Assembly: GCF_001886695.1 (NCBI RefSeq)
Contig: NZ_CP018097.1
Coordinates: forward strand, 62,001 to 126,000
DNA from: Aurantiacibacter gangjinensis
GTDB taxonomy: Bacteria; Pseudomonadota; Alphaproteobacteria; Sphingomonadales; Sphingomonadaceae
Direction: 5' to 3'
DNA: 64,000 nucleotides
Part shown: piece by piece, positions 9,268-18,231 of the stretch
Numbering within the stretch: position 1 is the stretch's first letter
How the letters are laid out: each line of letters starts with the position of its first letter
The notes under the pieces: generated by a model
Told to the model about the DNA's origin: nothing
What the model saw: only the letters and a program-made list of their open reading frames with translations
Databases searched by the model: none
Made by a program: the position numbers and the translations under genes

Positions 9268-11138
9268 GCTTCGCCCGCCTTTCTCCGGTAGAAATCTTGG
9301 AGGACAAAGAATGCCTGTTTCCTGCCGCCTTCGGGAGATACCAGTCCTTTCCGATTCCATAGATCCTGAAACCGACCGTGCCATCGCCGCGGCGAACGAA
9401 AATCCTTGAGCAACCAAGGCGCAAGACCAACGCATCCCGGCGTCGTTTCTACGACCTTCAGCGTTTCCTCGTAAAGCCAAGCCTGATAGTCTTCGGTCCA
9501 GCGTTCTTCCCGAGGGCCGCGGTGGCCATAAAGGGCACCCGCTCCGAACTCCGAAAACATCATCGGTTTTTCATAGCTGTTGCGGAACGAGACCTGCGAA
9601 ATTTCGCCAGGCGTGCGATTGCCGTACCAGCCCTCGTATTGATTGATCGCCACGACATCGAGGCTCTCACCAAGCGGATCGCGCACTTCGATGATACTCT
9701 CGCCGTCGCGCACGCCGCCGACATCGACGTTCTTGTTGAGCGCGGCGGTAATAAGGCGCGAAGGATCGAGCGATCGCACGTCGGCAATTACCGTTTCGAG
9801 AAAACGTGTCCTCTCTTCACTTTGCGGTGTTTCGTTAGCGACCGACCACATGACTACGCTCGCTCGCGATCGGTCGCGCATGACCAATTCCGTCATCATC
9901 TGCCGGGCGAGAGCCAAGGTGCGCGGGGAATCGTAGGCAATTTCCTCCCAGTAGACCGGGATTTCCGCCCAGAGCATGATCCCCATTTCGTCGGCCAGTC
10001 GAGCGACGTGATCGGCATGAGGGTAATGTGCCAGTCGCACGAAGTTGCAGCCAAGCGATTGCGCCTCCGCCAATAATGCCCGTGCTTCAGCCTGGCTGAC
10101 TTCGCGCGTCGCCTCTGGGCCGAAAGCCTCTTCATGCATGGAAATGCCGCGAAGGAATATCGGCTCGCCATTCAGCAGCACTTCGCGTCCTCGCGTTTCG
10201 ATCGTGCGCAAGCCTATGGCATCGATCAAGCGATCGCTCTGCGTTTCGACCGTCAGGTCGTAGAGCTGCGGAGCATCCGGTGACCAGCGGGTAAGGCCCG
10301 CAATCGCGATGCGAACAGTGGCGCGGCCCTCCGCATCGGTTTGCGCAGCATGCGTACCATTGGAACCGGAGAGTGAAACATCTAGCGAGGCATTGCCTGC
10401 GGATTGTCCGTCCAAAGCGATATCGACCAAAAGCTCGTCGCCATCGAGCCGCGCATACACGTCGCGAATATAGTTGGCCGGAACTTCCACCAGCCAGACG
10501 GAGCGGGTAATACCGCCCCAGTTTTTCCAGTCGAAATCGAGACCGGGAACGGTCTCTGGCCCGTGACGACTGTCTGCCCGGACCACCAGATCATGCACAC
10601 CGCTGCCGGTGCGCTGGAGAATATCGGTGATGTCCACCTGGAAAGGCGTAAAGCCGCCTTCATGCCGCGCAATTTCCACGCCGTTCAGCCATATCGTCGC
10701 TGCATAATTTACGGCTTCGAAATAGAGGATTTGTCGCAAACCCTGTTGCGGTCCCGTCTCCAGGGTTCGATAGAAATAGACCGGGCCGTCGTAGTAATGC
10801 AGCTCGGGCTCAGCGGTGTTCCAGTCGCCCGGAACGGTCATCTCGTCGCTTGACGACCATTCATATTCGATCAGCCCGGTATCGTCGGTCTCGATCCGGT
10901 TCTGCCAGAAAGATCGCCGCCCGGTGGGCTTCCTTCCCGCGACGTCGAAGGGATCGAGTATATAGCGCCACGTCCCGTCCAATGCCCGGCGCTCCCTTCC
11001 GGGCAGGTTGCCCAGTCCCAGCGTCGTCGGCGAAACACTGGCCTGCCCGAAAGCGACCCCGCCAGCAGCAACAAGCTGCACCGCTGCAATGGCCCCCAGT
11101 CCGCCTTTCAGCGTATTGCGGCGAGTAGCGCGCATCAC
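9264..11138 (-). CDS. GH2 beta-glucuronidase-like enzyme, Tat-exported
   Basis: 624 residues. The N-terminus 'TRRNTLKGGLGAIAAVQL' is a twin-arginine signal. Domain order is typical of GH2: sugar-binding jelly roll ('DGPVYFYRTLE', 'ATIWLNGVEIARHEGGFTPF'), an Ig-like domain, then a TIM barrel with acid/base E436 ('WSVANETP') and nucleophile E530 ('MMFSEFGAG'). The C-terminal N595-R-K597 is the N-x-K pair that in beta-glucuronidases binds the sugar carboxylate, which favours glucuronidase over galactosidase. GTG 11138 and ATG 11135 are both possible starts, each overlapping the upstream stop; GAGGGAAG lies just before. The enzyme would release glucuronate for TRAP import. Confidence 0.88.
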   Translation of the reverse strand: MMRATRRNTLKGGLGAIAAVQLVAAGGVAFGQASVSPTTLGLGNLPGRERRALDGTWRYILDPFDVAGRKPTGRRSFWQNRIETDDTGLIEYEWSSSDEMTVPGDWNTAEPELHYYDGPVYFYRTLETGPQQGLRQILYFEAVNYAATIWLNGVEIARHEGGFTPFQVDITDILQRTGSGVHDLVVRADSRHGPETVPGLDFDWKNWGGITRSVWLVEVPANYIRDVYARLDGDELLVDIALDGQSAGNASLDVSLSGSNGTHAAQTDAEGRATVRIAIAGLTRWSPDAPQLYDLTVETQSDRLIDAIGLRTIETRGREVLLNGEPIFLRGISMHEEAFGPEATREVSQAEARALLAEAQSLGCNFVRLAHYPHADHVARLADEMGIMLWAEIPVYWEEIAYDSPRTLALARQMMTELVMRDRSRASVVMWSVANETPQSEERTRFLETVIADVRSLDPSRLITAALNKNVDVGGVRDGESIIEVRDPLGESLDVVAINQYEGWYGNRTPGEISQVSFRNSYEKPMMFSEFGAGALYGHRGPREERWTEDYQAWLYEETLKVVETTPGCVGLAPWLLKDFRSPRRWHGRFQDLWNRKGLVSPEGGRKQAFFVLQDFYRRKAGEA

Positions 11139-12478
11139 GACGCTTCCCTCGTCAGGTATGCGTTCACATCCTCGCCGCGCATATCCCTGAGATACAGGCT
11201 GAGAAACCGAAGGGCGAATGTGGTGCCGACGTCGCGATTAAGCAGTTGCAGTCCGCCGCCTCTTTGCTTCTGCCTCGTATTGATGACCGCTCCGGCCAGG
11301 TTGGGGTCGGGATGGTCGCTGGCGAACCGATTGCGGATGATCCAATCGGCAAGGGTATCGATCGTCTCGTCGAATTCCGCATAACCGTATTCCTTCAACC
11401 GCAACATAAGGATGCCATTGAATGCGACTGAAGAACCCGTAACTTCTGCCCCATTCGTTTCACCATCGACAGTCGTCCGGTAATACAACGTCCCGTCATT
11501 GCGCATTACGCTCTGTGCCCAGCGCGCAGTGCGAGCCGCACCTTCGAGATACCGCCGGTCGCCCGAAATCTCGTATGCCTGCAGCAGAGCTTCGGCATTC
11601 CAGACATTGAAACGCGGATGGACCTGGCTGCCATCGGCATTGTTCGGTTCGAAATTGAGCCAGAGGCCGCTTTCATGCTGTCGTTCGAGAACGCTGTCGG
11701 ACTGGGCAAGGAAGCGGTCGCACCAGGCCTGCTCGCCTGTATGCCGACACATGTCCTCGAACAGAAATCCTTCGATGTTTGGGCGGGCCATCCTATTGAT
11801 GGGCAGCGTCTCCCGCGCGGCGCGCTCCGGATCGCGCGGAACACCCTGCGTATGAACATCCCAGTCGCGATAGACGAGGCCAGTTTGCGGCTCGATAATG
11901 TTGTAGAACAGCCATTCGCCGCCCGGGATATCATCAGGCACGCGGGTATTGTCCCATAGCCACCTGCCCGATCGGGTGGCCGAATTCGCATAGCGAGCGT
12001 CACCTGTCGCGCGCGAAAGAGCGAATAGGCCGGGAGTGCCGTCCGATATGGTGGTCCAGTTTATGAGATCGCCCAAGCGGTCGCCATGCGCTGCCCATAC
12101 GAGGCCGGCGAGCGGGTGCTCGCCCGCAAATTCCGTGGAAACCCACCAGTCGCCACCTCGCCTAGCCTTATCGATCAGGTCCGGTCGGTCCAGTACAAGG
12201 CCGGTTTCGAGAAGGCCCCAGATCAGCTGGCCGGTGTGCCAGTGCGTTTCGTAAGTGATCCACTCGCTGTCGACCACGGAATAATCGGCGCGGCCGCTGC
12301 CGTCTTCGGCGAGAAGGACATTGCCAGCAAAGACTGACATCTCTTCAAGCGCGCGGATGATTTCGGCTTCGCGCTGTTCATCGGCGGAAGAGGCGTCCAG
12401 CGCCAATGTATCGGAGGCCGGAAGGGTAGCGCACGCTCCGAGAGCGAGCGCGCAACACATGATGCTGAAAGACTTCAT
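11135..12478 (-). CDS. Lipoprotein with alpha/alpha-barrel glycosidase-like sequence
   Basis: 447 residues from ATG 12478, which shares its A with the uxaA stop (TGATG). The N-terminus 'MKSFSIMCCALALGAC' has a lipobox (LGAC), so the protein is membrane-anchored and periplasmic. The rest is helical with repeated hairpin motifs ('DGTPGLFALSRATGDARYAN', 'NVWNAEALLQAYEISGDRRYL'), as in six-hairpin (alpha/alpha)6 barrels such as GH88/GH105 unsaturated uronyl hydrolases. I cannot place the catalytic Asp with certainty, so the exact family is open. Its position between UxaA and the glucuronidase supports a role in oligosaccharide trimming. Confidence 0.6.
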   Translation of the reverse strand: MKSFSIMCCALALGACATLPASDTLALDASSADEQREAEIIRALEEMSVFAGNVLLAEDGSGRADYSVVDSEWITYETHWHTGQLIWGLLETGLVLDRPDLIDKARRGGDWWVSTEFAGEHPLAGLVWAAHGDRLGDLINWTTISDGTPGLFALSRATGDARYANSATRSGRWLWDNTRVPDDIPGGEWLFYNIIEPQTGLVYRDWDVHTQGVPRDPERAARETLPINRMARPNIEGFLFEDMCRHTGEQAWCDRFLAQSDSVLERQHESGLWLNFEPNNADGSQVHPRFNVWNAEALLQAYEISGDRRYLEGAARTARWAQSVMRNDGTLYYRTTVDGETNGAEVTGSSVAFNGILMLRLKEYGYAEFDETIDTLADWIIRNRFASDHPDPNLAGAVINTRQKQRGGGLQLLNRDVGTTFALRFLSLYLRDMRGEDVNAYLTREAS

Positions 12479-13992
12479 CAGACAACGGCTCCCATTTGCC
12501 AGGGTACGAATTCGAGATCGCCGAACCCCAGTTTTTCCGATTTCGATTCTTCGCCCGAAGCAGTCCTGAGAATCAGGTCGAAAATTTGCTCTCCAAGATC
12601 GTCGAGGCTCGCGCCTTCGAGCACTGGCGAGCAATCGAAATCCATGTCCTCATCCATGCGGCGCGCCATCGCCTTGTTCGACGCAAGTTTGATGCACGGC
12701 GCTGGCTTGGATCCGAACACGGAACCCCGCCCGGTCGTGAAGGCGAGCATATTCGCGCCAGCAGCCATCTGTCCTGTGGCGGAACAAGGATCGTAGCCCG
12801 GACTATCCATGAACACGAACCCGGTCTGGTCGATGTTCTCTGCGTAACGGAATACACCGCGCAAAGACATCGAACCCGATTTCGCTACCGCCCCGAGGGA
12901 CTTTTCAAGGATGGTGGTAAGTCCACCGGCAATGTTACCTGGCGAAGGGTTATTGTTCAGTTCGGCATTGTTGCGCGCCATATATTCGGCCCACCAATCG
13001 AGCCGCGCCTCAAGAGCGTCGCGAATTGCTTCGGATTTGGCTCGCGCGAATAGCAATTGTTCCGCCCCAAAGATTTCCGGTGTTTCGGAAAGGATCGCGG
13101 TCCCTCCCGACTGCACCAGCAGGTCGACTGCACGGCCCAAGGCGGGATTTGCTGTCACGCCAGACCAACCGTCGGAACCGCCGCATTGCAGGCCAAGGGT
13201 CAAATGCTCTGCGGATACCTCCTGGCGCGCCAATCCACTTTGCCCCTGGACAAGATCGCGAACGATCGCGCGCCCTGCCTCCACAGATTTTCGAGTGCCG
13301 CCCTCGTCCTGGATAGTCAGCGTTCGGAGCTCCACCCCGTTTCGCTTCGCCTTCTCTTCATCGGCGAAGCCGGAGAGTTGCATCATCTCGCATCCTAGGC
13401 CGACGACGAGCACTGCCGCGAAGTTCGGGTGGTGCAGATACCCTTCGAGCGTTCGACGCAGATTGTCCGTGCCGTCGCTGTCGGGCGTCATCCCGCAACC
13501 CGTCGTGTGGGTGAAGGCCACCACCCCGTCGACCGATGGGTTGTCTTCAAAAGCCGCTGCAGGGAAGGCTTCGGCGATAGCTCGCGCGACGGTCGCGGAG
13601 CAGTTCACACTGGTCAGGATGCCGATGTAATTGCGCGTCCCCACTCGCCCGGACGCGCGAGGATACCCTTGAAAGGTCGCCGCGCGAGAATGCAGGCTGG
13701 CCGCGTTCTGGCCGGGGTCGACGCGTCTGCGGACGTCACCCGTCCTTGCGCTGACATTGTGGACATGGACGTGTCGGCCGACCGCAATATCCGATGTCGC
13801 AACACCGATTATCTGCCCGTATTTAAGAATTGCCTGACCCGTGGCGATGGGGGAGACAGCAATTTTGTGCCCCGACGGCACATCGTCCTGCGCCTGCACG
13901 CCCTCATCCACAACATCTCCCGCCGCCACATCCTCGAGGCAGAGGGCGACATTGTCGGCAGCGTTCATTCGAAGAAGGCGAGGCGCTGCCAT
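12478..13992 (-). CDS. uxaA: Altronate dehydratase
   Basis: 504 residues, full length for the UxaA/GarD family. An N-terminal SAF-like domain (about residues 8-85, 'DDVPSGHKIAVSPIATGQAI') is followed by the catalytic region with 'GYPRASGRVGTRNYIGIL', 'FTHTTGCGM' and 'LGCEMMQLSGF'. It converts D-altronate to KDG, the galacturonate branch of the pathway. Three bases separate its start from the uxuB stop. Its presence implies that galacturonate is used, though the tagaturonate reductase UxaB that normally makes altronate is not seen as a separate gene here. Confidence 0.92.
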   Translation of the reverse strand: MAAPRLLRMNAADNVALCLEDVAAGDVVDEGVQAQDDVPSGHKIAVSPIATGQAILKYGQIIGVATSDIAVGRHVHVHNVSARTGDVRRRVDPGQNAASLHSRAATFQGYPRASGRVGTRNYIGILTSVNCSATVARAIAEAFPAAAFEDNPSVDGVVAFTHTTGCGMTPDSDGTDNLRRTLEGYLHHPNFAAVLVVGLGCEMMQLSGFADEEKAKRNGVELRTLTIQDEGGTRKSVEAGRAIVRDLVQGQSGLARQEVSAEHLTLGLQCGGSDGWSGVTANPALGRAVDLLVQSGGTAILSETPEIFGAEQLLFARAKSEAIRDALEARLDWWAEYMARNNAELNNNPSPGNIAGGLTTILEKSLGAVAKSGSMSLRGVFRYAENIDQTGFVFMDSPGYDPCSATGQMAAGANMLAFTTGRGSVFGSKPAPCIKLASNKAMARRMDEDMDFDCSPVLEGASLDDLGEQIFDLILRTASGEESKSEKLGFGDLEFVPWQMGAVV

Positions 13993-13995
13993 CGA

Positions 13996-15486
13996 TCAGC
14001 TTTCGACGGTTTCCGGGACAGCGAACGTGGCAACCGCGTCGGCTGCAGAGGTTTCCCCGATTGAGCAGTAGGCTTCGGTCAGATGCTGCACGAAAGCGTT
14101 ATCGGCAGGAAGGGCTTCGCCGAAGATTGCCGATATACCGAGTAGGTTGGCGACCTCACGCATACGGTCACCAGCAGCTTCCCTGAGAGCAGCAGCAGTC
14201 CGCGCCGCCAGCGGATCATCGACGATGTGTGTTTCGCCTGCATCATTTTTGCCAGCCTGCCAGTGCATCCAGCCAGCAAGCGCCATGACCAGCGCTTTCG
14301 GTACGCCGCGATCCGCCTCACGGTAAGCGCGGATGGTATTCAGCCAGCGTTGCGGAATTTTCTGGCTGCCATCCATCGCGATCTGGTGTGTGCGATGCTC
14401 CAGCGCGCTATTGGTGAAACGCTGGGCAAGCTGAGCGCGATAATTCTTCGCATCGAAACCATCAATTGGCTTCAACGTCGCTTCGGCTTCGTCCCAAAGC
14501 GCCTCGACCAGCCGCGAAAAGCCCGGTGCCGCCATGGCCTGATGGACATAGTGATGCCCGGCAAGCCCGCCGAGATAGGCAAGCGCGGAATGGGCGCCAT
14601 TCAACAGACGCAGCTTGACTAGCTCCCAAGAGGCAACGTCGTTCGTCATCTGCACACCAACTTCGTCAAGCGGAGGGCGACGATTGCAAAAATCGTCTTC
14701 CACGACCCATTGTGTGAAGGGCTCGGTTTTTACCAATGCCTCATCGCGAAGGCCCGTGGCGCTTTCGAAATTGTCCAGGTCCTCCTCGGTCGTTGCAGGT
14801 ACGATCCGGTCCACCATGGAGCAGGGAAAAGCCACCTCATCCTCGATCCATGTGGCCAGCGCCGGATCGACAGCTCTCGCTAGAGTCAGCACCGCCTCGC
14901 GGGTGCGCTTCCCGTTATCCGGCAAATTGTCGCAGGACAGGACCGTAAATGGCGCGATCCCGGCGGCTTTGCGCGCAGCCAGACCGGCGACGAGAAAACC
15001 CGGTGCCGTTTGCGGCGAAGCGATGTCGGCAATGTCGCCTGCAACCCCTTCGTCATCGAGATTGAGCGCCCCTGTCGCAGGATCGAGACAATAGCCCTTC
15101 TCTGTCACGGTGAGTGTCACCAGAGCGACATCGGAATGGGCGAGCGCCGATACGAGAGCGCTAGGATTTTCCGGCGCAACCATCACCTCCGCCACCGAGC
15201 CGACGATCTCGACCTGCTCCTCTCCGCCGTCACGGATGAGAACAGTGAACAACCCATCCTGCGGGTTCATCTGGCGAGACACAGCCGGCGAACGTAGGCT
15301 CGCTCCACAGATCATCCAGCCGTTATGCCCCGCTGAAAGCAGCGCATCGAAATAGGTCGCCTGATGAGCACGATGGAAGGCGCCGGTCCCCAGATGCAGG
15401 ACGCCACATGGCTGCGCTCGGTCATAGCATGGCGTGCGAGCTTCGGGGGGCACCATCGTCAAAGTGCTGCTAGCAAGACGGGTCAA
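13996..15486 (-). CDS. uxuB: Mannitol dehydrogenase-family hexuronate reductase (fructuronate reductase)
   Basis: 496 residues from a TTG start at 15486 that overlaps the dctM stop (TTGA). I chose it because 'LTRLASSTLTMVPPEARTP' matches the usual beginning of this family; the only ATG, at 15456, would remove ten conserved-looking residues. The NAD-binding start 'VLHLGTGAFHRAHQATY' and the C-terminal-domain lysine region 'VKLRLLNGAHSALAYLGGL' are clear. Expected reaction: fructuronate to mannonate with NADH. Since no uxaB is present, it may also reduce tagaturonate; that is inference. It sits between the transporter and uxaA. Confidence 0.88.
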   Translation of the reverse strand: MTRLASSTLTMVPPEARTPCYDRAQPCGVLHLGTGAFHRAHQATYFDALLSAGHNGWMICGASLRSPAVSRQMNPQDGLFTVLIRDGGEEQVEIVGSVAEVMVAPENPSALVSALAHSDVALVTLTVTEKGYCLDPATGALNLDDEGVAGDIADIASPQTAPGFLVAGLAARKAAGIAPFTVLSCDNLPDNGKRTREAVLTLARAVDPALATWIEDEVAFPCSMVDRIVPATTEEDLDNFESATGLRDEALVKTEPFTQWVVEDDFCNRRPPLDEVGVQMTNDVASWELVKLRLLNGAHSALAYLGGLAGHHYVHQAMAAPGFSRLVEALWDEAEATLKPIDGFDAKNYRAQLAQRFTNSALEHRTHQIAMDGSQKIPQRWLNTIRAYREADRGVPKALVMALAGWMHWQAGKNDAGETHIVDDPLAARTAAALREAAGDRMREVANLLGISAIFGEALPADNAFVQHLTEAYCSIGETSAADAVATFAVPETVES

Positions 15487-16763
15487 TTGAATTGCTCCGG
15501 AAGCCAAAGGGAAAGAGAAGGCAGATAAGCGACCAGAAGGAGGACGATCATAAGCGCGAGGTAAAACGGCCAAATCGTGCGGACGACCTGCTCAGGCTTC
15601 GCCTGCCCTACAGCGCAGCCGACGAACAGCACGGACCCCACAGGCGGCGTCACCAGACCGATCCCGAGGCTCAACATCATGATGATGCCGAAATGGACGG
15701 GATCGACACCCGTCGCCACTGCCACGGGCAAGAAGATCGGCGTGGTGATGATGATAAGCGGCGCCATGTCCATGAAAGCGCCGAGAACCAGCAGCACAAG
15801 CAGTATCATCAGCATGATAACCGCCGGATCTTGCGAAACGGCGGTCAATCCGCCGGAGAGCATTTCAGGCCCGTGCAGCAATGCGAAAAGCCAGCCGAAC
15901 ATGCCGGCCGTACCGATAATCAGCATCACCATTGCGGTTGTTCGCACCGCGCTGCTGGCAGCTTCGACAAAGGCTATATAGCCCAGCGAACGGTAGACAA
16001 GAACGCCAATCACGATGGTGTAGATTACCGCGACGGCAGAGCTTTCGGTCGGCGTGAAAACACCCAGCAGGATACCGAACACGATGATAAGCGCCGTCAT
16101 CAAACCGGGAAAGGCGGCGATCAGCGATTTTGTGAACGATCGCCATCCGGGAAAGGTGCCGCCCGGGTATCCACGCCTGATTGCAACGCGCCATGCGACG
16201 AACATCAAGGCCGCGCCTGCAAGCAGGCCGGGTACTATCCCCGCCAGGAACAGGTCGCCCACACTCACGCTCACCGGGGATGCTGCAGCATAAATGATCA
16301 TGTTGTGTGATGGCGGAATGAGTATGCCAAGAATCGCTGCCGTAATCGTGACGTTCACCGCGTAATCGGCGTCGTACCCCTTTTCCTTCATCATCGGCAT
16401 CAGGGTGGAACCCATGGCCGAAACACTTGCGACGGCCGAGCCGGAGACGGCGCCGAACATCATACTCGCGCCGACATCCACCTGACCTAGCCCGCCACGG
16501 GCACGGCCGAATGCACCTTCCGCTACGCGAACCAGCCGCTCCGCGATGCCGGTGCGCGCCATCAAATCGCCGGCGAAGACGAAGAACGGAATTGCCATGA
16601 GGGTAAAGACGTTCATGCTTGCCGCCATGCGCTGAAAGGCGACGACGACGGGAATGTCCAAAAGCAGAAAAGTCGCCACCGACGCAGCACCCAGCGCGAA
16701 GGCGACTGGCACACCGATGGCCAGCAGAACGGCCAGCAAAAGCAAGAGGACCGTCAGCTCCAT
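15483..16763 (-). CDS. dctM: TRAP transporter large membrane subunit DctM
   Basis: 426 residues, about 12 membrane segments, with typical DctM stretches 'LMAIPFFVFAGDLMARTG', 'MMFGAVSGSAVASVSAMGS', 'LGILIPPSHNMIIYA' and 'GIGLVTPPVGSVLFV'. It is the sodium-driven transport channel of a tripartite ATP-independent importer, here most likely for glucuronate/galacturonate given the flanking uxaC and uxuB. It overlaps dctQ by 10 bases and uxuB by 4. Confidence 0.93.
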   Translation of the reverse strand: MELTVLLLLLAVLLAIGVPVAFALGAASVATFLLLDIPVVVAFQRMAASMNVFTLMAIPFFVFAGDLMARTGIAERLVRVAEGAFGRARGGLGQVDVGASMMFGAVSGSAVASVSAMGSTLMPMMKEKGYDADYAVNVTITAAILGILIPPSHNMIIYAAASPVSVSVGDLFLAGIVPGLLAGAALMFVAWRVAIRRGYPGGTFPGWRSFTKSLIAAFPGLMTALIIVFGILLGVFTPTESSAVAVIYTIVIGVLVYRSLGYIAFVEAASSAVRTTAMVMLIIGTAGMFGWLFALLHGPEMLSGGLTAVSQDPAVIMLMILLVLLVLGAFMDMAPLIIITTPIFLPVAVATGVDPVHFGIIMMLSLGIGLVTPPVGSVLFVGCAVGQAKPEQVVRTIWPFYLALMIVLLLVAYLPSLSLWLPEQFN

Positions 16764-17239
16764 AGCGGCTCGACCTTCGATCCCTTGCGCTCGGCAAGAA
16801 TATGCTCACCGGCGAAGAACGCGATGATCACGCCTGCGACGGCCAGTGGCACATAGGACAAGCCCCGCGGCAGTCCGAGTGTCGGGATCGTATGCTCCCA
16901 TGTTTCCACTACGAGCTGGGCGCCGCCATACGCCATGGCGATACCGAAAGCGCCAACAATGGCGTGGCAGGCGATTGCCATCAGCTGGCGCCGTCCCTCT
17001 GCAAGGCTATCCTGCAGGATCGAGAGGCGAATGTGGAAACCTTCCCTCACCCCGGCAGCGGCGGCGAAAAGGATAAACCACAGCATCAGGAACAGTGCGG
17101 CCTGTTCCGCCCAGGCCGGTGCATTCGCCAGCAGATAGCGCGCCACCACCTGCCAGCCGATGATGGCTGTCATCATCACGAGCCCGAAAGCGGAAAACCA
17201 TAGCGACATGCGGCTGAGAAAGCGTGACAGAACGCTCAT
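16754..17239 (-). CDS. dctQ: TRAP transporter small membrane subunit DctQ
   Basis: 161 residues with four predicted membrane helices. The family hallmark is visible: 'GWQVVARYLLANAPAWAEQAALFLMLW', followed by 'GVREGFHIRLSILQDSL' (shown here in short parts only as family landmarks, positions about 28-80). It bridges the binding protein and DctM in the inner membrane. Start ATG 17239 overlaps the dctP stop (ATGA). Confidence 0.92.
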   Translation of the reverse strand: MSVLSRFLSRMSLWFSAFGLVMMTAIIGWQVVARYLLANAPAWAEQAALFLMLWFILFAAAAGVREGFHIRLSILQDSLAEGRRQLMAIACHAIVGAFGIAMAYGGAQLVVETWEHTIPTLGLPRGLSYVPLAVAGVIIAFFAGEHILAERKGSKVEPLWS

Positions 17240-18231
17240 AGGGCGGGATCCAGCGCCTGAATGTCGGCGACCAGCGCACGCATGTCGGGCGTGGCGACGA
17301 ACCTATCCCAGACAGGTTGCACCCTTTGCTGAAACGCAGAAATTTCAGGATTTGCCACCCGCACGCCGCTAGCCACGACGGCGGCGCGCGATTGCTCGAC
17401 CTTGGCATCCCATAGGCCGCGCATATAGGGAACGCTATCTTGCGCGCATTGCCGGATCAGCGCACGATCGTCTTCGCTTAACCTGTCCCAGCTTATGGCC
17501 GACATCGTAAGAATTTCCGGTGCCATCACATGGCGCGTCTCGCTGTAATACGGCGCAACTTCGAAATGCCGCGTGCTCTCGTAAGAGGGCCAGTTGTTCT
17601 CCGCACCGTCCACCGTGCCCTGCATCAATCCCTGATAGACCTCGCCGAAATCCATGGGGGTGGGATTTCCGCCGAGCGCACTGACCATCTCGACAAACAG
17701 ATCGGAGCTTTGCACTCTGATCTTCAGCCCGGCGAGATCTTCCGGCTCTTCGATCAATCGTTCGGTCGTGTAGAAACTTCGTCCGCCGCTGTCGTAAAAG
17801 CACAGTCCGATCAGGCCGTGCGGCTCCAGAGCGTCCAGGATGCGCCGCCCGGGTTCGCCGTCCATCGCGGAACGCATATGCTGCGTCGAACTAAACAGAA
17901 AAGGCAGCCCCGGCACGACCGTTTCTGGCACGATCGGGTTCAGTGGCGCGAGGTTCACCCGGTTCAGGTCAATTCCGCCAAAAATCGTGATTTCCAGGGC
18001 ATCCCGTTCCTGGCCCAGAACACCACCTGCGTAATGCTCGATAGCGAGCCGGCCGCCGCTGCGCTGCGCGAGCAATTCGCCCATGTGCTTGACGGCCTCG
18101 ACCGTCGGATAGCCATCGGGATGCGTATCCACGGCACGCAGCAGTCGCGCATCGCGAGACGCGCACCCCGCTGCGAGCATTGCACCGGCCGCCCCCATGC
18201 CCTGAATGGCCCGACGACGAGTGCAACTCAT
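17236..18231 (-). CDS. dctP: TRAP transporter substrate-binding protein DctP (predicted lipoprotein)
   Basis: 331 residues from ATG 18231, which shares one base with the uxaC stop. DctP-family landmarks are 'GGVLGQERDALEITIFGG', 'EEPEDLAGLKIRVQSS' with the conserved Arg that binds the substrate carboxylate, and 'FGEVYQGLMQGTVDGAENN'. The N-terminus 'MSCTRRRAIQGMGAAGAM' is followed by 'LAAGCAS': a twin-arginine motif plus a lipobox. Most DctP proteins are free in the periplasm; this one may be Tat-exported and membrane-anchored. It would deliver a hexuronate to DctQM. Confidence 0.92.
   Translation of the reverse strand: MSCTRRRAIQGMGAAGAMLAAGCASRDARLLRAVDTHPDGYPTVEAVKHMGELLAQRSGGRLAIEHYAGGVLGQERDALEITIFGGIDLNRVNLAPLNPIVPETVVPGLPFLFSSTQHMRSAMDGEPGRRILDALEPHGLIGLCFYDSGGRSFYTTERLIEEPEDLAGLKIRVQSSDLFVEMVSALGGNPTPMDFGEVYQGLMQGTVDGAENNWPSYESTRHFEVAPYYSETRHVMAPEILTMSAISWDRLSEDDRALIRQCAQDSVPYMRGLWDAKVEQSRAAVVASGVRVANPEISAFQQRVQPVWDRFVATPDMRALVADIQALDPAL

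Noticed and set aside
9268-9480. Longer start for the GH28 at 7888-9267
   Set aside because: The extension lies wholly within the upstream GH2 gene; GTG 9267 begins a proper signal peptide and overlaps the stop.
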